Assembly: GCF_050563525.1 (NCBI RefSeq)
Contig: NZ_JBNXUN010000019.1
Coordinates: forward strand, 1 to 64,000
Length of the DNA stretch: 64,000 nt
Direction: 5' to 3'
From: Falsiroseomonas sp050563525
Lineage (GTDB): Bacteria; Pseudomonadota; Alphaproteobacteria; Acetobacterales; Acetobacteraceae
A program made the translations under genes and the position numbers. Position 1 is the first letter of the stretch. Each line of letters opens with the position of its first letter. Shown one piece after another: positions 1 to 8,471 of this stretch. The notes under the pieces are model-generated. The model was given only the letters and a program-made list of their open reading frames with translations. It did not search any database and was not told the origin of the DNA.

Positions 1-43
1 ACAAGGTCGCGTCCGAGGCCAGAACCCTGACCACCGGCACCAT
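1..43 (-). CDS. 5' end of an unidentified gene running off the left edge
   Basis: On the minus strand an ATG at 43-41 opens a frame without stops to the window edge (14 codons, MVPVVRVLASDATL). A second ATG five bases upstream is in another frame. The fragment is too short to assign; a short hydrophobic start like this would fit a dUTPase-like protein, but this is a guess. It would be divergent from the M23 peptidase gene. Confidence 0.25.
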   Translation of the reverse strand, partial: MVPVVRVLASDATL

Positions 44-349
44 CGCATCGCTGCGAGAGACCGCTGCCGTAGCAGCGGGGGCGAGTATCTAGCGGATCAC
101 TCCGCCGATTGCAAGCCCCGCTTTTCCGGCGGCCCGGCAGAACCGTGAGGCTCTGCGTTGGTGGCCGGCTTCTACGACCCAGCCCGGGACGAGTCAACAC
201 GACCTCCCGCAAAGCGTCACATATCAGCCATCGCCCGCAACCCCTTGACTTTGCTGCGTCCGTACCGTTGCGCATACAGGATTCACGTTGACATCCGCAG
301 CCTGGCCCAAGAAGTTCCCGGCCATCACGAGCCTGGACATGACATCAGA
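44..349. other. intergenic leader upstream of the M23 peptidase gene
   Basis: This is the only stretch above 300 bases without a convincing gene. Short open frames here lack a ribosome binding site. TTGACT at 245-250 and TTGACA at 288-293 resemble -35 boxes, but neither has a good -10 box at 16-18 bases, so no promoter is claimed. Confidence 0.4.
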
Positions 350-1546
350 ATGACCTTGAAACTGCGCCTCGCCCTGTTCCTTTGCGCTGGCCTGGCCGCC
401 CTTCCGGCTCCGGGCCATGCATCGGACCCGCCGGAGGAGGCGCAGCGGATCGTCACGGTGCAGTCCGGCGACACGCTTGGTGGCCTGCTGCAGGAAGCGG
501 GCGCGGTCTCCGAAGACGCCCATGCCGCCATCGCCGCCTTGACCCCGCATTTCGACCCCCGTGACCTGTCCATCGGGCAGGAGGTCGGCGTCCGGCTGGA
601 TGAGGAGGAGGGCCTGCTCGGGCTCGAGATCGCGCCGCAGCCTGGCCAGACCATTACCCTGCGCCGGGACGGCGCGGCCTGGGTGGTCCAGGAAGCTACC
701 GCGCCCCGCATGCGCCACCTCGCCCGCATCGAGGCGCGGATCGAGGGCGGCGTCTTCGGCACCCTCACGCGCGCCGGCCTGCCCGGACCTCTCACCCATG
801 CCTTGATTCGCGCGCTGTCGCATGAAGTCGACTTCCAGCGCGACCTGCAGCCGGGCGATCGTATTGCCGTGGCGTTCGAGCGTCTGCGCGACCCGAATGG
901 TGACCTGCTCGGCCACGGCCAGCTGCACCATGCCGCCCTGACCCTGGGCGGTGAGGTGCTGGAGGTCTGGCGCCATGCCGGGCCGGATGGCGAGGTGGCG
1001 TGGTACCGCGCGGATGGCACGCCGCTCGCAGGCGGATTCCTGCGCACCCCGCTCGATGGCGCGCGGCTGACCTCCGGCTTCGGCATGCGGCGCCACCCGG
1101 TGCTCGGCTACAGCCGGCGGCATGAGGGGCTGGATTTCGCCGCGCCGCGCGGCACGCCGATCTTTGCCGCCGCGGATGGCGTGATCGCATCCGCGAGCTA
1201 CGAGCGCGGCTATGGCCGCACCGTGCGGATGCGCCACCCGAACGGGGTGGAGACGGTCTACGCCCACATGTCGCGCTTCACCCGCGGCCTGAAGGCCGGT
1301 GACCGGGTGCGGCAGGGCGCCGTCATCGGCGCCGTGGGGTCCACCGGCATGTCCACCGGCCCGCATCTGCACTACGAGATCCGCATCGCCGGCCGGGCCC
1401 AGAACCCGACCCAGGTCGCCCTGCCGAACGGCACGCCGCTGCGCGGCCAGGCCCTGGCCGAGTTCCAGCAGAACCGGGCAGAGCTGGGCCGGCAGCTTGC
1501 GACTTTGTCTGCCACCGTCACCGAAGTGGCGATGGCCCTCGACTGA
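350..1546 (+). CDS. LysM/M23 family metallopeptidase
   Basis: This is a secreted murein endopeptidase of 398 residues. The ATG at 350 was chosen because it starts a clear signal peptide (MTLKLRLALFLCAGLAALPA, cleavage near GHA-SD); longer in-frame extensions lack one. A LysM/OapA-like segment with VQSGDTL follows at about residues 35-85. The C-terminal M23 (LytM) domain keeps its zinc ligands, H258 and D262 in HEGLD and H339/H341 in HLH, so it should be active, unlike the EnvC-like protein at 45050. It probably cuts peptide cross-links in the periplasm. It converges on the Na/Pi transporter gene, and the two stop codons lie in a shared hairpin. Confidence 0.85.
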   Translation: MTLKLRLALFLCAGLAALPAPGHASDPPEEAQRIVTVQSGDTLGGLLQEAGAVSEDAHAAIAALTPHFDPRDLSIGQEVGVRLDEEEGLLGLEIAPQPGQTITLRRDGAAWVVQEATAPRMRHLARIEARIEGGVFGTLTRAGLPGPLTHALIRALSHEVDFQRDLQPGDRIAVAFERLRDPNGDLLGHGQLHHAALTLGGEVLEVWRHAGPDGEVAWYRADGTPLAGGFLRTPLDGARLTSGFGMRRHPVLGYSRRHEGLDFAAPRGTPIFAAADGVIASASYERGYGRTVRMRHPNGVETVYAHMSRFTRGLKAGDRVRQGAVIGAVGSTGMSTGPHLHYEIRIAGRAQNPTQVALPNGTPLRGQALAEFQQNRAELGRQLATLSATVTEVAMALD

Positions 1547-1562
1547 AGGCCGCGTTCAGTCG
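1540..1562. terminator. hairpin joining two convergent stop codons
   Basis: Perfect 8-base arms, CGACTGAA (1540-1547) and TTCAGTCG (1555-1562), enclose a 7-base loop. The plus-strand stop TGA (1544-1546) lies in the left arm and the minus-strand stop (1558-1556) in the right arm. There is no long T run, so this is a bidirectional terminator candidate only. Confidence 0.45.
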
Positions 1563-3256
1563 CTGCCGGCGAGGCTCTCGGACAGGGGGGCCTCGACCGC
1601 CAGCCGGCTCGGCAGCAACTCGCCGCGGCGTTCCAGCAGCGGGTGCGCCACCATCGCGAAATGCGCGCCGATCCGGCGCAGGTCGCGCACCGCATCCAGC
1701 AGCAGCCCGGCCGCGGCACCTCCCTCGGCGGCGGACCGGTCCGCGGCCTCGGCCATGCGGGCCAGCGCCAGGCGCTCGGCATCGCGCAGCGCCTCCTTCT
1801 CCCGCACCAGGCGGCGGGCGGCCTCGGCATCCTCCCTCATGAACACCGCGACGGCGAGGCGAAGCTGCGCCTGCAGGCGCAGGTGCAGGCCGGTGATCTC
1901 GGCGGCGATGTCGGCCGGCAGCACCAGGCCGCGACGCAGCCGCTTGGTGGCGAGGCCACCCAGGTCACGCTCCAGCACGTCCCCCGCATGTTCGAGCGAT
2001 ACCGCGAAGGCGCGGATCTCCGCCAGCCGCCGCGCATCCTCCTCCCCCAGGTCGTCCTGCGCGATGCGGGCGAGGTAGAACTGCACCTGCCGGTGCAGCC
2101 GGTCCACCACGTCGTCAAGGCGTTTGGCGGCCTTCGGTCCCTCCCGGCTGCCTTCCTGGAAGGCGGCGGTGGACGCGACCAGCATGGCCTCCACGGTATC
2201 GGCGATGCGCAGCACCTCCCGCGCCGCATTGGCCAGCGCCACCGGCGGGGTCTCCAGCGCGCCGGTATCCAGGTAGCGCGCCGCGCCGGCATCCTCCGCC
2301 TGCGGGCGGTCTGGCATGAGGCGTTCCAGCAGCCGGGCCAGCGGGCCGAGCAGCGGCCAGGCCAGCAGTGCCGTGCCAAGGTTGAACGCCAGATGCGCCT
2401 GCGCCGCCGCCAGCCGGCCCATCGGCTCCAGCCAGGCAGCCGCCTGCGGCAGCAACGCCAGGACGATGCCGGCGCCCAGCAGCCGGTTCGCCAGATTGCC
2501 GAGCGCCACGCGCAGCCGTGCCCGATCCGGCCCGGCTTCCCCGGTCGCGGCCAGCAGCGGGTTCAGCGCGCTGCCGATATTGGCGCCGAGCACCATGGCG
2601 ATGCAGGCCTCCGTCCCCACGGCACCGGAGGCTACCAGGGCTGCGATGAACAGCATGGCGGCAACCGAGGAATGCGCCGCCCAGGCCAGCAGCGCCGCCA
2701 CCAGCAGGTTCGGCAGCGGCATGCCGGCGAAGGCGTCCAGCACGACATGCAGGGTGGGGGAGCTGCCGACCGGCGCCATCGTCGCGCCGAGCAGGTGCAG
2801 CGAGGTCAGCATCAGCCCGAGCCCGATCGCGACCCGCCCGAGATCCCGCACCCGGCCGCCGGCGCTGCGCCGGAAGGCGATGACGCCGGCCAGCACCAGC
2901 CCCGGCGCCAGCGCATTCGCCGGGAAGGACAGCACCAGCACGATCAGCGCGGTGCCGAGGTTGGCCCCCAGCATCGCCGCCAGCGCCGGCGCCAGCGCCA
3001 CCCCGGCGCCGGCCGCGAAGCTGCCGAGCATCAGCGCCGTGGCGGTGGAGGATTGCAGCGCAGCCGTGATGCCGAGCCCGGCCACGACCGCGCGCCATCG
3101 ATTGCCAAGCCCGATGCCGAGCACGTGGCGCAGCCGCATCCCGAAGCTGCGCTGCACGCCGGACTGCACCATGTGCAATCCCCAGAGCAGCAGGGCCGCG
3201 TGGCCCGCCAACTCCACCAGCAGCAGCGCCTGGGACACCGCCCACCTCTCTGTCAT
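1556..3256 (-). CDS. Na/Pi cotransporter family protein with PhoU-like C-terminus
   Basis: The 566-residue product is an inner-membrane sodium-dependent phosphate transporter of the NptA/YjbB type. The first ~310 residues hold many hydrophobic helices with the two QSS-type repeats expected of the family (ALQSSTATALMLGSF near residue 65, and AHSSVAAMLF near residue 195). Both repeats are followed by GANLGTA/GANIGSA-like turns. From about residue 340 the protein is a soluble helical PhoU-like domain rich in Arg, Glu and Ala. The gene stands alone, with no phosphate regulator nearby. Length fits the PhoU-fused subgroup. Confidence 0.88.
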   Translation of the reverse strand: MTERWAVSQALLLVELAGHAALLLWGLHMVQSGVQRSFGMRLRHVLGIGLGNRWRAVVAGLGITAALQSSTATALMLGSFAAGAGVALAPALAAMLGANLGTALIVLVLSFPANALAPGLVLAGVIAFRRSAGGRVRDLGRVAIGLGLMLTSLHLLGATMAPVGSSPTLHVVLDAFAGMPLPNLLVAALLAWAAHSSVAAMLFIAALVASGAVGTEACIAMVLGANIGSALNPLLAATGEAGPDRARLRVALGNLANRLLGAGIVLALLPQAAAWLEPMGRLAAAQAHLAFNLGTALLAWPLLGPLARLLERLMPDRPQAEDAGAARYLDTGALETPPVALANAAREVLRIADTVEAMLVASTAAFQEGSREGPKAAKRLDDVVDRLHRQVQFYLARIAQDDLGEEDARRLAEIRAFAVSLEHAGDVLERDLGGLATKRLRRGLVLPADIAAEITGLHLRLQAQLRLAVAVFMREDAEAARRLVREKEALRDAERLALARMAEAADRSAAEGGAAAGLLLDAVRDLRRIGAHFAMVAHPLLERRGELLPSRLAVEAPLSESLAGSD

Positions 3257-3401
3257 AAAACTGCAATAGTGCAGTCTAGACTTCCGCAGTCCGGATGAAA
3301 ACCAGTGACGGGGGCGCAGGTTCGGCTCTCGCTGGATTGTGGCCTTGGCCCGGGCGCGTTTCGCGGTGGACAGCGCCGACGCCGGGCCTCATCTAGGTTC
3401 C

Positions 3402-3920
3402 ATGAACTGGACCCTTATCCTCGGCGCCGTCGGCTGCCTGGTGGCCTGCTTCGCGGCGGCCTCCACGGGCGCGATCTTCAAGCCCGGCCCGTGGTACGCG
3501 GCGCTCCGCAAGCCGTCCTGGAACCCGCCGAACTGGCTGTTCCCGATCGCCTGGTCGGTGCTCTACCTGATGATCGCGACCGCCGGCTGGCTGGTCTGGC
3601 GGGAGGACGGGATCGGGCTGGCGCTGGTCGTCTGGGCCATCCAGCTGGTGTTCAACGCCGGCTGGTCCGCGGTGTTCTTCGGCCTGCGCCGGCTCGGCTG
3701 GGCGGTGGTGGAGGCGATCGGGCTCTGGCTGTCCATCCTGGCCTGCATCGTGCTGTTCGCGCCGATCTCCGCCTGGGCCGCCTGGCTGATGGTGCCCTAC
3801 CTGGCCTGGGTCAGCTTCGCCGTGGTCCTGACCTACGCGGTTTGGCGTCGCAATCCCGGCCCGCATCCGGTGATGCGGCGGGAGGAGGCCGGCAGCCTGA
3901 CGCAGCGGGCGCAGATGTAG
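3402..3920 (+). CDS. tspO: TspO/MBR family tryptophan-rich sensory protein
   Basis: This is a 172-residue membrane protein of five predicted helices, the usual TspO size. Family marks are KPSWNPPNWLFPIAWSVLY near residues 37-55, and frequent Trp residues. TspO/MBR proteins bind porphyrins and tetrapyrrole intermediates and affect photosynthesis or stress gene expression. The ATG at 3402 (MNWTL) begins right at the first helix; in-frame upstream codons would add a polar stretch not found in the family. No porphyrin genes are adjacent. Confidence 0.92.
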   Translation: MNWTLILGAVGCLVACFAAASTGAIFKPGPWYAALRKPSWNPPNWLFPIAWSVLYLMIATAGWLVWREDGIGLALVVWAIQLVFNAGWSAVFFGLRRLGWAVVEAIGLWLSILACIVLFAPISAWAAWLMVPYLAWVSFAVVLTYAVWRRNPGPHPVMRREEAGSLTQRAQM

Positions 3921-4062
3921 CGCCTGTCGAAAATCCTTACACGCAACAAAGGCGGCCCGTCGAAAAGACGGCAAGTGTCTGTATTTTTTAGATGTTTCGA
4001 CGTGGCATCAGTCTTGCTGTTGCCTTACGCAGTGATCAATTCCTGCGCAAGGGAACCCGTCG

Positions 4063-5037
4063 ATGCGCCTGCCAAGCCGCCTGCTGACCACCCTTACCCT
4101 CTTCGGCGGCCTGACCGCCGCCCACGCAGGCGCCAGCGCCGCGCCGCTCGAGGCAGTCGATATCCTGCGCCAGTTCAACGTCATCACCAGCGGCGACTTC
4201 GCGACCAACTCGGATGTCGAGGGCCGCACGGTGATCGGCGGCAACCTGACCGGCGGCGCCACCTTCTACAACAATCCGGGCGCGGCCCAGGCCTCGGCGT
4301 TCCGGGCGCTGACCATCTATGGCAGCAGCACCACCGGCCAGCCGTTGAACATCAACAATGGCGGCGGCGTCACCATCGCCGGCTCGGCCGCGGGCATCCT
4401 GAACACCAATGGCGGCGGCGGGCGATCGGTCGGCGGCGGGCCGGATGCGGCGGCGCCGAATCCCCTGCCCGACTTCACCAGCAGCTTTGTCACGCCGCTG
4501 ACCGACCTCTCCGCGCAGCTCGCGAAGCTTGCGGCCAACAGCGTCCTGCCCGGGACGGCGACGCCGGGCTTCCCGAACAACGTGCCGATCACGGCCAGCG
4601 CCGGCAGCGGCCTCGCGGTGTTCAACGTGACGGTGGCGGAGCTGTCCGCCTTCGCCTCCTTCAGCGTGAACCTGAACGGGCGGGATGCGGCAATATTCAA
4701 CGTCAGCGGCGGCGCCTATACCGGCCAGGCGAACTTCCTGAACGCGACCTCCGTGGCGCGCGACGTCATCTGGAACTTCACCGGCGCCACCAGCCTGGAT
4801 TTCCAGAGGCAATGGGGCGGCACCGTGCTGGCGCCGCTGGCCACCGTCCGCAACGCCACGCCGATCGAGGGCTCGCTGTTCGCCGCGCGCTACGACGGCC
4901 GCGGCGAGATGCACAGCCAGCCCTTCCGCGGCAGCCTGCCCGTCGCTGACCCGGTGCCGGAACCGGCCAGCCTCGCGCTGTTCGGCCTCGGCCTGGCGGC
5001 GATTGGTGTCGTGCGCCGTCGCGCACGCCGGGCCTGA
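4063..5037 (+). CDS. choice-of-anchor A family protein with PEP-CTERM sorting signal
   Basis: This 324-residue exported protein starts with a signal peptide ending near AHAGASA. The body is a Gly/Asn/Thr-rich beta fold of the choice-of-anchor A (collagen-binding-like) type, with EAVDILRQFNVITSGDF and an EGSLFAARYDGRGEMHSQPF-like end. The C-terminus is a textbook PEP-CTERM signal: VPEP, a hydrophobic stretch, then RRRARRA. Such proteins are processed by exosortase and sent to the surface or into exopolysaccharide; no exosortase gene is in the window. The last nine codons and the stop fall in the first copy of a 27-bp tandem repeat. Confidence 0.9.
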   Translation: MRLPSRLLTTLTLFGGLTAAHAGASAAPLEAVDILRQFNVITSGDFATNSDVEGRTVIGGNLTGGATFYNNPGAAQASAFRALTIYGSSTTGQPLNINNGGGVTIAGSAAGILNTNGGGGRSVGGGPDAAAPNPLPDFTSSFVTPLTDLSAQLAKLAANSVLPGTATPGFPNNVPITASAGSGLAVFNVTVAELSAFASFSVNLNGRDAAIFNVSGGAYTGQANFLNATSVARDVIWNFTGATSLDFQRQWGGTVLAPLATVRNATPIEGSLFAARYDGRGEMHSQPFRGSLPVADPVPEPASLALFGLGLAAIGVVRRRARRA

Positions 5038-5119
5038 CTGCGCCGTCGCGCACGCCGGGCCTGACTGCGCCGTCGCGCACGCCGGGCCTGACTGCGTCGT
5101 CGCGCACGCCAGGTCTGAC
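5012..5119. repeat. 4 x 27-bp tandem repeat across the stop codon
   Basis: Copies lie at 5012-5038, 5039-5065, 5066-5092 and 5093-5119. The first three are identical and the fourth has three substitutions. Copy 1 contains the last codons and TGA (5035-5037) of the PEP-CTERM gene. Copy 4 ends on the first base of the convergent DUF2188 stop. Because 27 is a multiple of three, copies 2 and 3 repeat the stop in the same frame. Confidence 0.95.
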
Positions 5120-5358
5120 TAGGGCTCCACATCCGCATCCGGCCGGTCGGTCCCGGCCGAGTATTCGGTGTGCCATTGGCCCTTGTCGTCCTGGTACTCG
5201 ATGGTCGTCGAGGATCCCGGCACATGCTGTTCCCGCGCCACCCGCCGCGCGGCCGCCATGGCCTTGGCGTGGCTCGGGAAGGCTTCGGAAAACACGTCGC
5301 CGAGCTTGTAGGCCCAGCCGCCGTCATGCGGGACCACGCGGTAGTGGATCTTGGTCAT
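5119..5358 (-). CDS. DUF2188 domain-containing protein
   Basis: This small 79-residue cytosolic protein matches the DUF2188 pattern: an N-terminal strand (KIHYRVVPHDGGWAYKLG), a helix with repeated Ala/Arg (SHAKAMAAARRVAREQ) and a final strand pair (TTIEYQDDKGQWHTEY). DUF2188 proteins have no settled function. The ATG at 5358 is followed directly by the conserved strand. It converges on the PEP-CTERM gene and shares the 27-bp repeat as its 3' flank. Confidence 0.8.
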   Translation of the reverse strand: MTKIHYRVVPHDGGWAYKLGDVFSEAFPSHAKAMAAARRVAREQHVPGSSTTIEYQDDKGQWHTEYSAGTDRPDADVEP

Positions 5359-5422
5359 GGCAAGCCTCCTCCCTTCCGTCGCAACGGGTTTCCGCGGCCC
5401 GCGTTCCTTCGCGCAGCCTCCC

Positions 5423-6823
5423 TCAGGCCAGCACGGGGTCCACCGGGCTGGCCGGCACACCCGCCGCCTCGATCGCCTCGGCGGCGGTGAACAGCAGGTC
5501 CTCCCGGTACCGCCCGGCCAGAAGCTGAACGCCGACGGGCACGCGGCCGACCAGGCCCGTCGTCACCACCAGACCGGGCAGGCCCATCAGCGGCAGGCCG
5601 ACCTGGGTCAACTGCGCCTCCATGATGCGGCGGAACGCCTCCGGGCTGCTGACATCATCTTGGTCCTTGAACGGCAGCTCGGCGGAGACGGGCGTGATGG
5701 CGACCGGATGGCGCTCGAAGAACCGCATCCACTCACGCACGAAGAAGCCGCGTTTCTGCAGCCCGTCCATGAAGGCGTTCAGGTCCGGCACCGGGCACAG
5801 CGCCTCCATCTGGGCGAAGACGAAGCTGGCGTCGGGATCGGCTTCCTGATGCAGACTGGCATTCAGGCCGCGGCGGCTTTCGGCCAGCCACAGCATCGCC
5901 TGGATGGCGGCCGGCTCGCGCAGCGGCGGGCATTCGGCTTCCTCAACCACCCAGCCGGCCGCCTCCAGCCGCTTCGCCGAGTCGCGCAGCGCGGCCTCGA
6001 CCTCGGGCGTTGTGGGCATGCCTTCCGGGCGGATGCACAGCGCGGCGCGCTTCGGCGCCGGCGGGCCTTCCGGCGCGGCGTCCACCCACCAGGGGTCGCG
6101 GATGTCGCGCGCCGACATGGCGGCGAAGGCCAGGCGCAGATCGCCAATGGTGCGCGCGATGGGGCCCGAGACGGCCATCAACTGCCCGCCGACATGGCGT
6201 TCGGCGCCCGACGCGTTCCACGCCGGAATTCGCCCCAGCGTCGGCCGCAGCCCATGCACGCCGCACGCATACGCCGGGTAGCGGATGGACCCGCCGATAT
6301 CCGTGCCATGCCCGACCGCGCCGATCCCCGCCGCCACCGCCGCCGCCGCCCCACCGGAGGACCCGCCCGGCGTGATGCCGGGGTCGCGCGGGTTCTTCGT
6401 ATGGCCGTGCAGCCCGTTGCGGGTGAACCAGCGCAGCGAAAACGCCGGCGTGTTGGTGCGGCCGAGCAGCACCGCGCCCGCCTTGCGCAGGTTGGCGACC
6501 ACCGGATTGTCCTGTGTCGCCACCAGGTCCTTCTGCAGCCGCAGGCCATTCGTGGTGGAGTAGCCCTGCTGGTCCGCGTTCACCTTGATGGTGACGGGCA
6601 CGCCGGCCATCGGGCCCGCATCCTCGCCGCGCGCAATCGCCGCATCGATGCCGTCGGCCTGCGCCAGCACATCCTCCGGCCGATGGTCGACCACCGCATT
6701 GATCGCGGGGTTCGCCGCATCCAGCCGCGCCAGCGCATCGCGCGCCACCTCCGCCGCACTCACCTTGCGGCTGCGGACGAGGCCAGCGAGTTCGGTGGCG
6801 GGCATGCGCCAGAAATCGGTCAT
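5423..6823 (-). CDS. amidase signature family hydrolase
   Basis: The 466-residue enzyme belongs to the amidase signature family and should cleave a C-N amide bond. The catalytic Ser-cisSer-Lys triad is visible: K80 in VTIKVN, cis-Ser S155 in TPGGSSGGAAA, and the nucleophile S179 in GTDIGGSIR. It lies last in a minus-strand acyl-CoA operon, 52 bases after the enoyl-CoA hydratase. An amide substrate feeding that pathway is possible but not shown. The specific substrate cannot be read from sequence. The start at 6823 (MTDFWRMPATEL) fits the family N-terminus. Confidence 0.9.
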   Translation of the reverse strand: MTDFWRMPATELAGLVRSRKVSAAEVARDALARLDAANPAINAVVDHRPEDVLAQADGIDAAIARGEDAGPMAGVPVTIKVNADQQGYSTTNGLRLQKDLVATQDNPVVANLRKAGAVLLGRTNTPAFSLRWFTRNGLHGHTKNPRDPGITPGGSSGGAAAAVAAGIGAVGHGTDIGGSIRYPAYACGVHGLRPTLGRIPAWNASGAERHVGGQLMAVSGPIARTIGDLRLAFAAMSARDIRDPWWVDAAPEGPPAPKRAALCIRPEGMPTTPEVEAALRDSAKRLEAAGWVVEEAECPPLREPAAIQAMLWLAESRRGLNASLHQEADPDASFVFAQMEALCPVPDLNAFMDGLQKRGFFVREWMRFFERHPVAITPVSAELPFKDQDDVSSPEAFRRIMEAQLTQVGLPLMGLPGLVVTTGLVGRVPVGVQLLAGRYREDLLFTAAEAIEAAGVPASPVDPVLA

Positions 6824-6875
6824 GAAGCGGGCTCCCCTTGCGTCGCTGGAAGGCTGCGGCGCAAGGGCGGCGGCG

Positions 6876-7643
6876 TCAACGCTGCCCGAACACCGGCTCC
6901 CGCTTCGCCAGGAAGGCGTCGCGCCCCTCGGCATGGTCGGCGCTGAGGAAGCACATGGTCTGCCAGTCGCGCTCCCGCTCCAGCGCCGCATCCAAGCCCT
7001 CGGCCAGCATGCGCTTGGTCAGGGCGATGGGCAGCGCGGCCTGCGCAGCGAGCCCCGCGGCCAGAAGCTGCGCCTCCGCCAGCGCACCTCCCTTCGGCAC
7101 GACCCGGTCCACCAGCGCGATGCGCTCCGCCTCCACCGCCGCGATGGGTACCGGATACAGCAGGATCTGCCGCGCCCGCGCGACGCCGATGCGGGCCGGC
7201 AGGGTGAAGGGCAGGCCGAGATCGGCCATCAGCCCAACCTTGTTGAAGCCCGCCATGAAGCGCGCATCCTCCGCCGCCACGATGGTGTCGCAGGCACACG
7301 CCATGGACAGGCCGGCGCCGACGCACCAGCCCTCCACCGCCGCCACGATGGGCAGGCGGCCGCCGACCATCAGGCGGATGATGCGGTGCGTCCGCCGCAT
7401 CCTCTCCCGCCCCTGCTCCGCATCGCTGACATCCATGCCGGAGATGTCGCCGCCCGAGCAGAAGGTGCCTCCTGCCCCGGTCAGCACCAGGGCACGGATG
7501 CCGGCATCGCCCTGCGCCGCCTCCAGCGCCGTGAACAGCGCATCCCGCAACGGTACCGCCAGCGCATTGCGTCGCGCCGGGTAATCCAGCGTCAGCGTCA
7601 GCACCGCACCGGCGCGATCCTCGCCCAGCCGCATGGCGCTCAT
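6876..7643 (-). CDS. enoyl-CoA hydratase/isomerase family protein
   Basis: This 255-residue crotonase-fold protein has the oxyanion-hole motifs GAGGTFCSGGDISGM (about 55-70) and AVEGWCVGAGLSMACACD (about 103-120). The hydratase glutamate pair is not clearly kept at the second site, so isomerase or another crotonase reaction is possible. Its ATG overlaps the stop of the CoA-transferase B gene by four bases (ATGA), a sign of translational coupling. It likely acts on the CoA ester made by the upstream transferase or synthetase. Confidence 0.88.
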   Translation of the reverse strand: MSAMRLGEDRAGAVLTLTLDYPARRNALAVPLRDALFTALEAAQGDAGIRALVLTGAGGTFCSGGDISGMDVSDAEQGRERMRRTHRIIRLMVGGRLPIVAAVEGWCVGAGLSMACACDTIVAAEDARFMAGFNKVGLMADLGLPFTLPARIGVARARQILLYPVPIAAVEAERIALVDRVVPKGGALAEAQLLAAGLAAQAALPIALTKRMLAEGLDAALERERDWQTMCFLSADHAEGRDAFLAKREPVFGQR

Positions 7644-8287
7644 GAATCGGTGTGCAGCACGGCGCCGGTCTGCGCCTGGAGATCGCCGAGTGACAGCCCC
7701 TCCGCCAGGATCTCCCGCAGCACGAAGCCCCGCCCCGCCACCACATCCACCACCGCCAGGTTGGTGTAGATGCGCTGCACCGCCGCCGGCGCCGTCAGCG
7801 GATAGCCGCACCGCTCCACCAGCTTCGGCCGGCCATCCTTCGTGGTGTGGTCCATCACCACCCACAGACGCTTGGCACCCGCCGCGAGGTCCATGGCGCC
7901 ACCGACCGCCGGCGCCGTGTCGTTCTCGCTGGTCGCCCAATTGGCGATGTCGCCATTCTCCGCAACTTCGAACGCGCCGAGCACGCACAGATCGATGTGC
8001 CCGCCACGGATCATTCCGAAACTGTCCGCGTGATGGAAGAAGCTGCCGCCCGGCCGCAATGTCACCTGCTGCTTGCCGGCATTCACCAGCCAGGCATTCC
8101 CCTTGCCCGGCTCCGGGGCCGGACCCATGCCCAGGATGCCGTTCTCGGAATGCAGGATCACCTCCCGCTCCACCGGCACATGATCCGCCACCATCGTCGG
8201 AATCCCAATCCCGAGATTGACGAACCACCCCTCCGGAATGTCCCGCGCCACCCGCGCCGCCATCCCCTGCCGCGTCACACCCGCCAT
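7640..8287 (-). CDS. 3-oxoacid CoA-transferase subunit B
   Basis: The 215-residue protein is a family I CoA-transferase beta subunit. It shows NLGIGIPT near the start and the catalytic glutamate in SENGILGMGP, which forms the acyl-thioester intermediate, then the GG-rich DLAAGAKRLWVVMDHTTKDG segment. It works with the alpha subunit encoded at 8898-9578. The two genes are unusually separated by a plus-strand gene and must be made from different parts of a transcript, or from separate ones. The start MAGVTRQGMAARVARDI at 8287 matches usual beta-subunit N-termini. Confidence 0.9.
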   Translation of the reverse strand: MAGVTRQGMAARVARDIPEGWFVNLGIGIPTMVADHVPVEREVILHSENGILGMGPAPEPGKGNAWLVNAGKQQVTLRPGGSFFHHADSFGMIRGGHIDLCVLGAFEVAENGDIANWATSENDTAPAVGGAMDLAAGAKRLWVVMDHTTKDGRPKLVERCGYPLTAPAAVQRIYTNLAVVDVVAGRGFVLREILAEGLSLGDLQAQTGAVLHTDS

Positions 8288-8471
8288 CGCACCGCCTCCT
8301 GCCGCCCCGGAGCTTATCGCCGGAGCGACGGTGGGGCCAGATAACCCTGGGAACGTCGCCAACCAATGCGCGCCTGCGTCGTTGGCTTAACGCGCGCCCC
8401 CTCCCATCCGGCATCTGGCCAGGATGCCTCGGGGGCGGCGCCGATCAGGCCCGAACGGCCCAGGAGTTCCC

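Noticed and set aside
5012..5119. Possible CRISPR array
   Set aside because: The 27-bp units are directly adjacent with no spacers, and they overlap a coding end.
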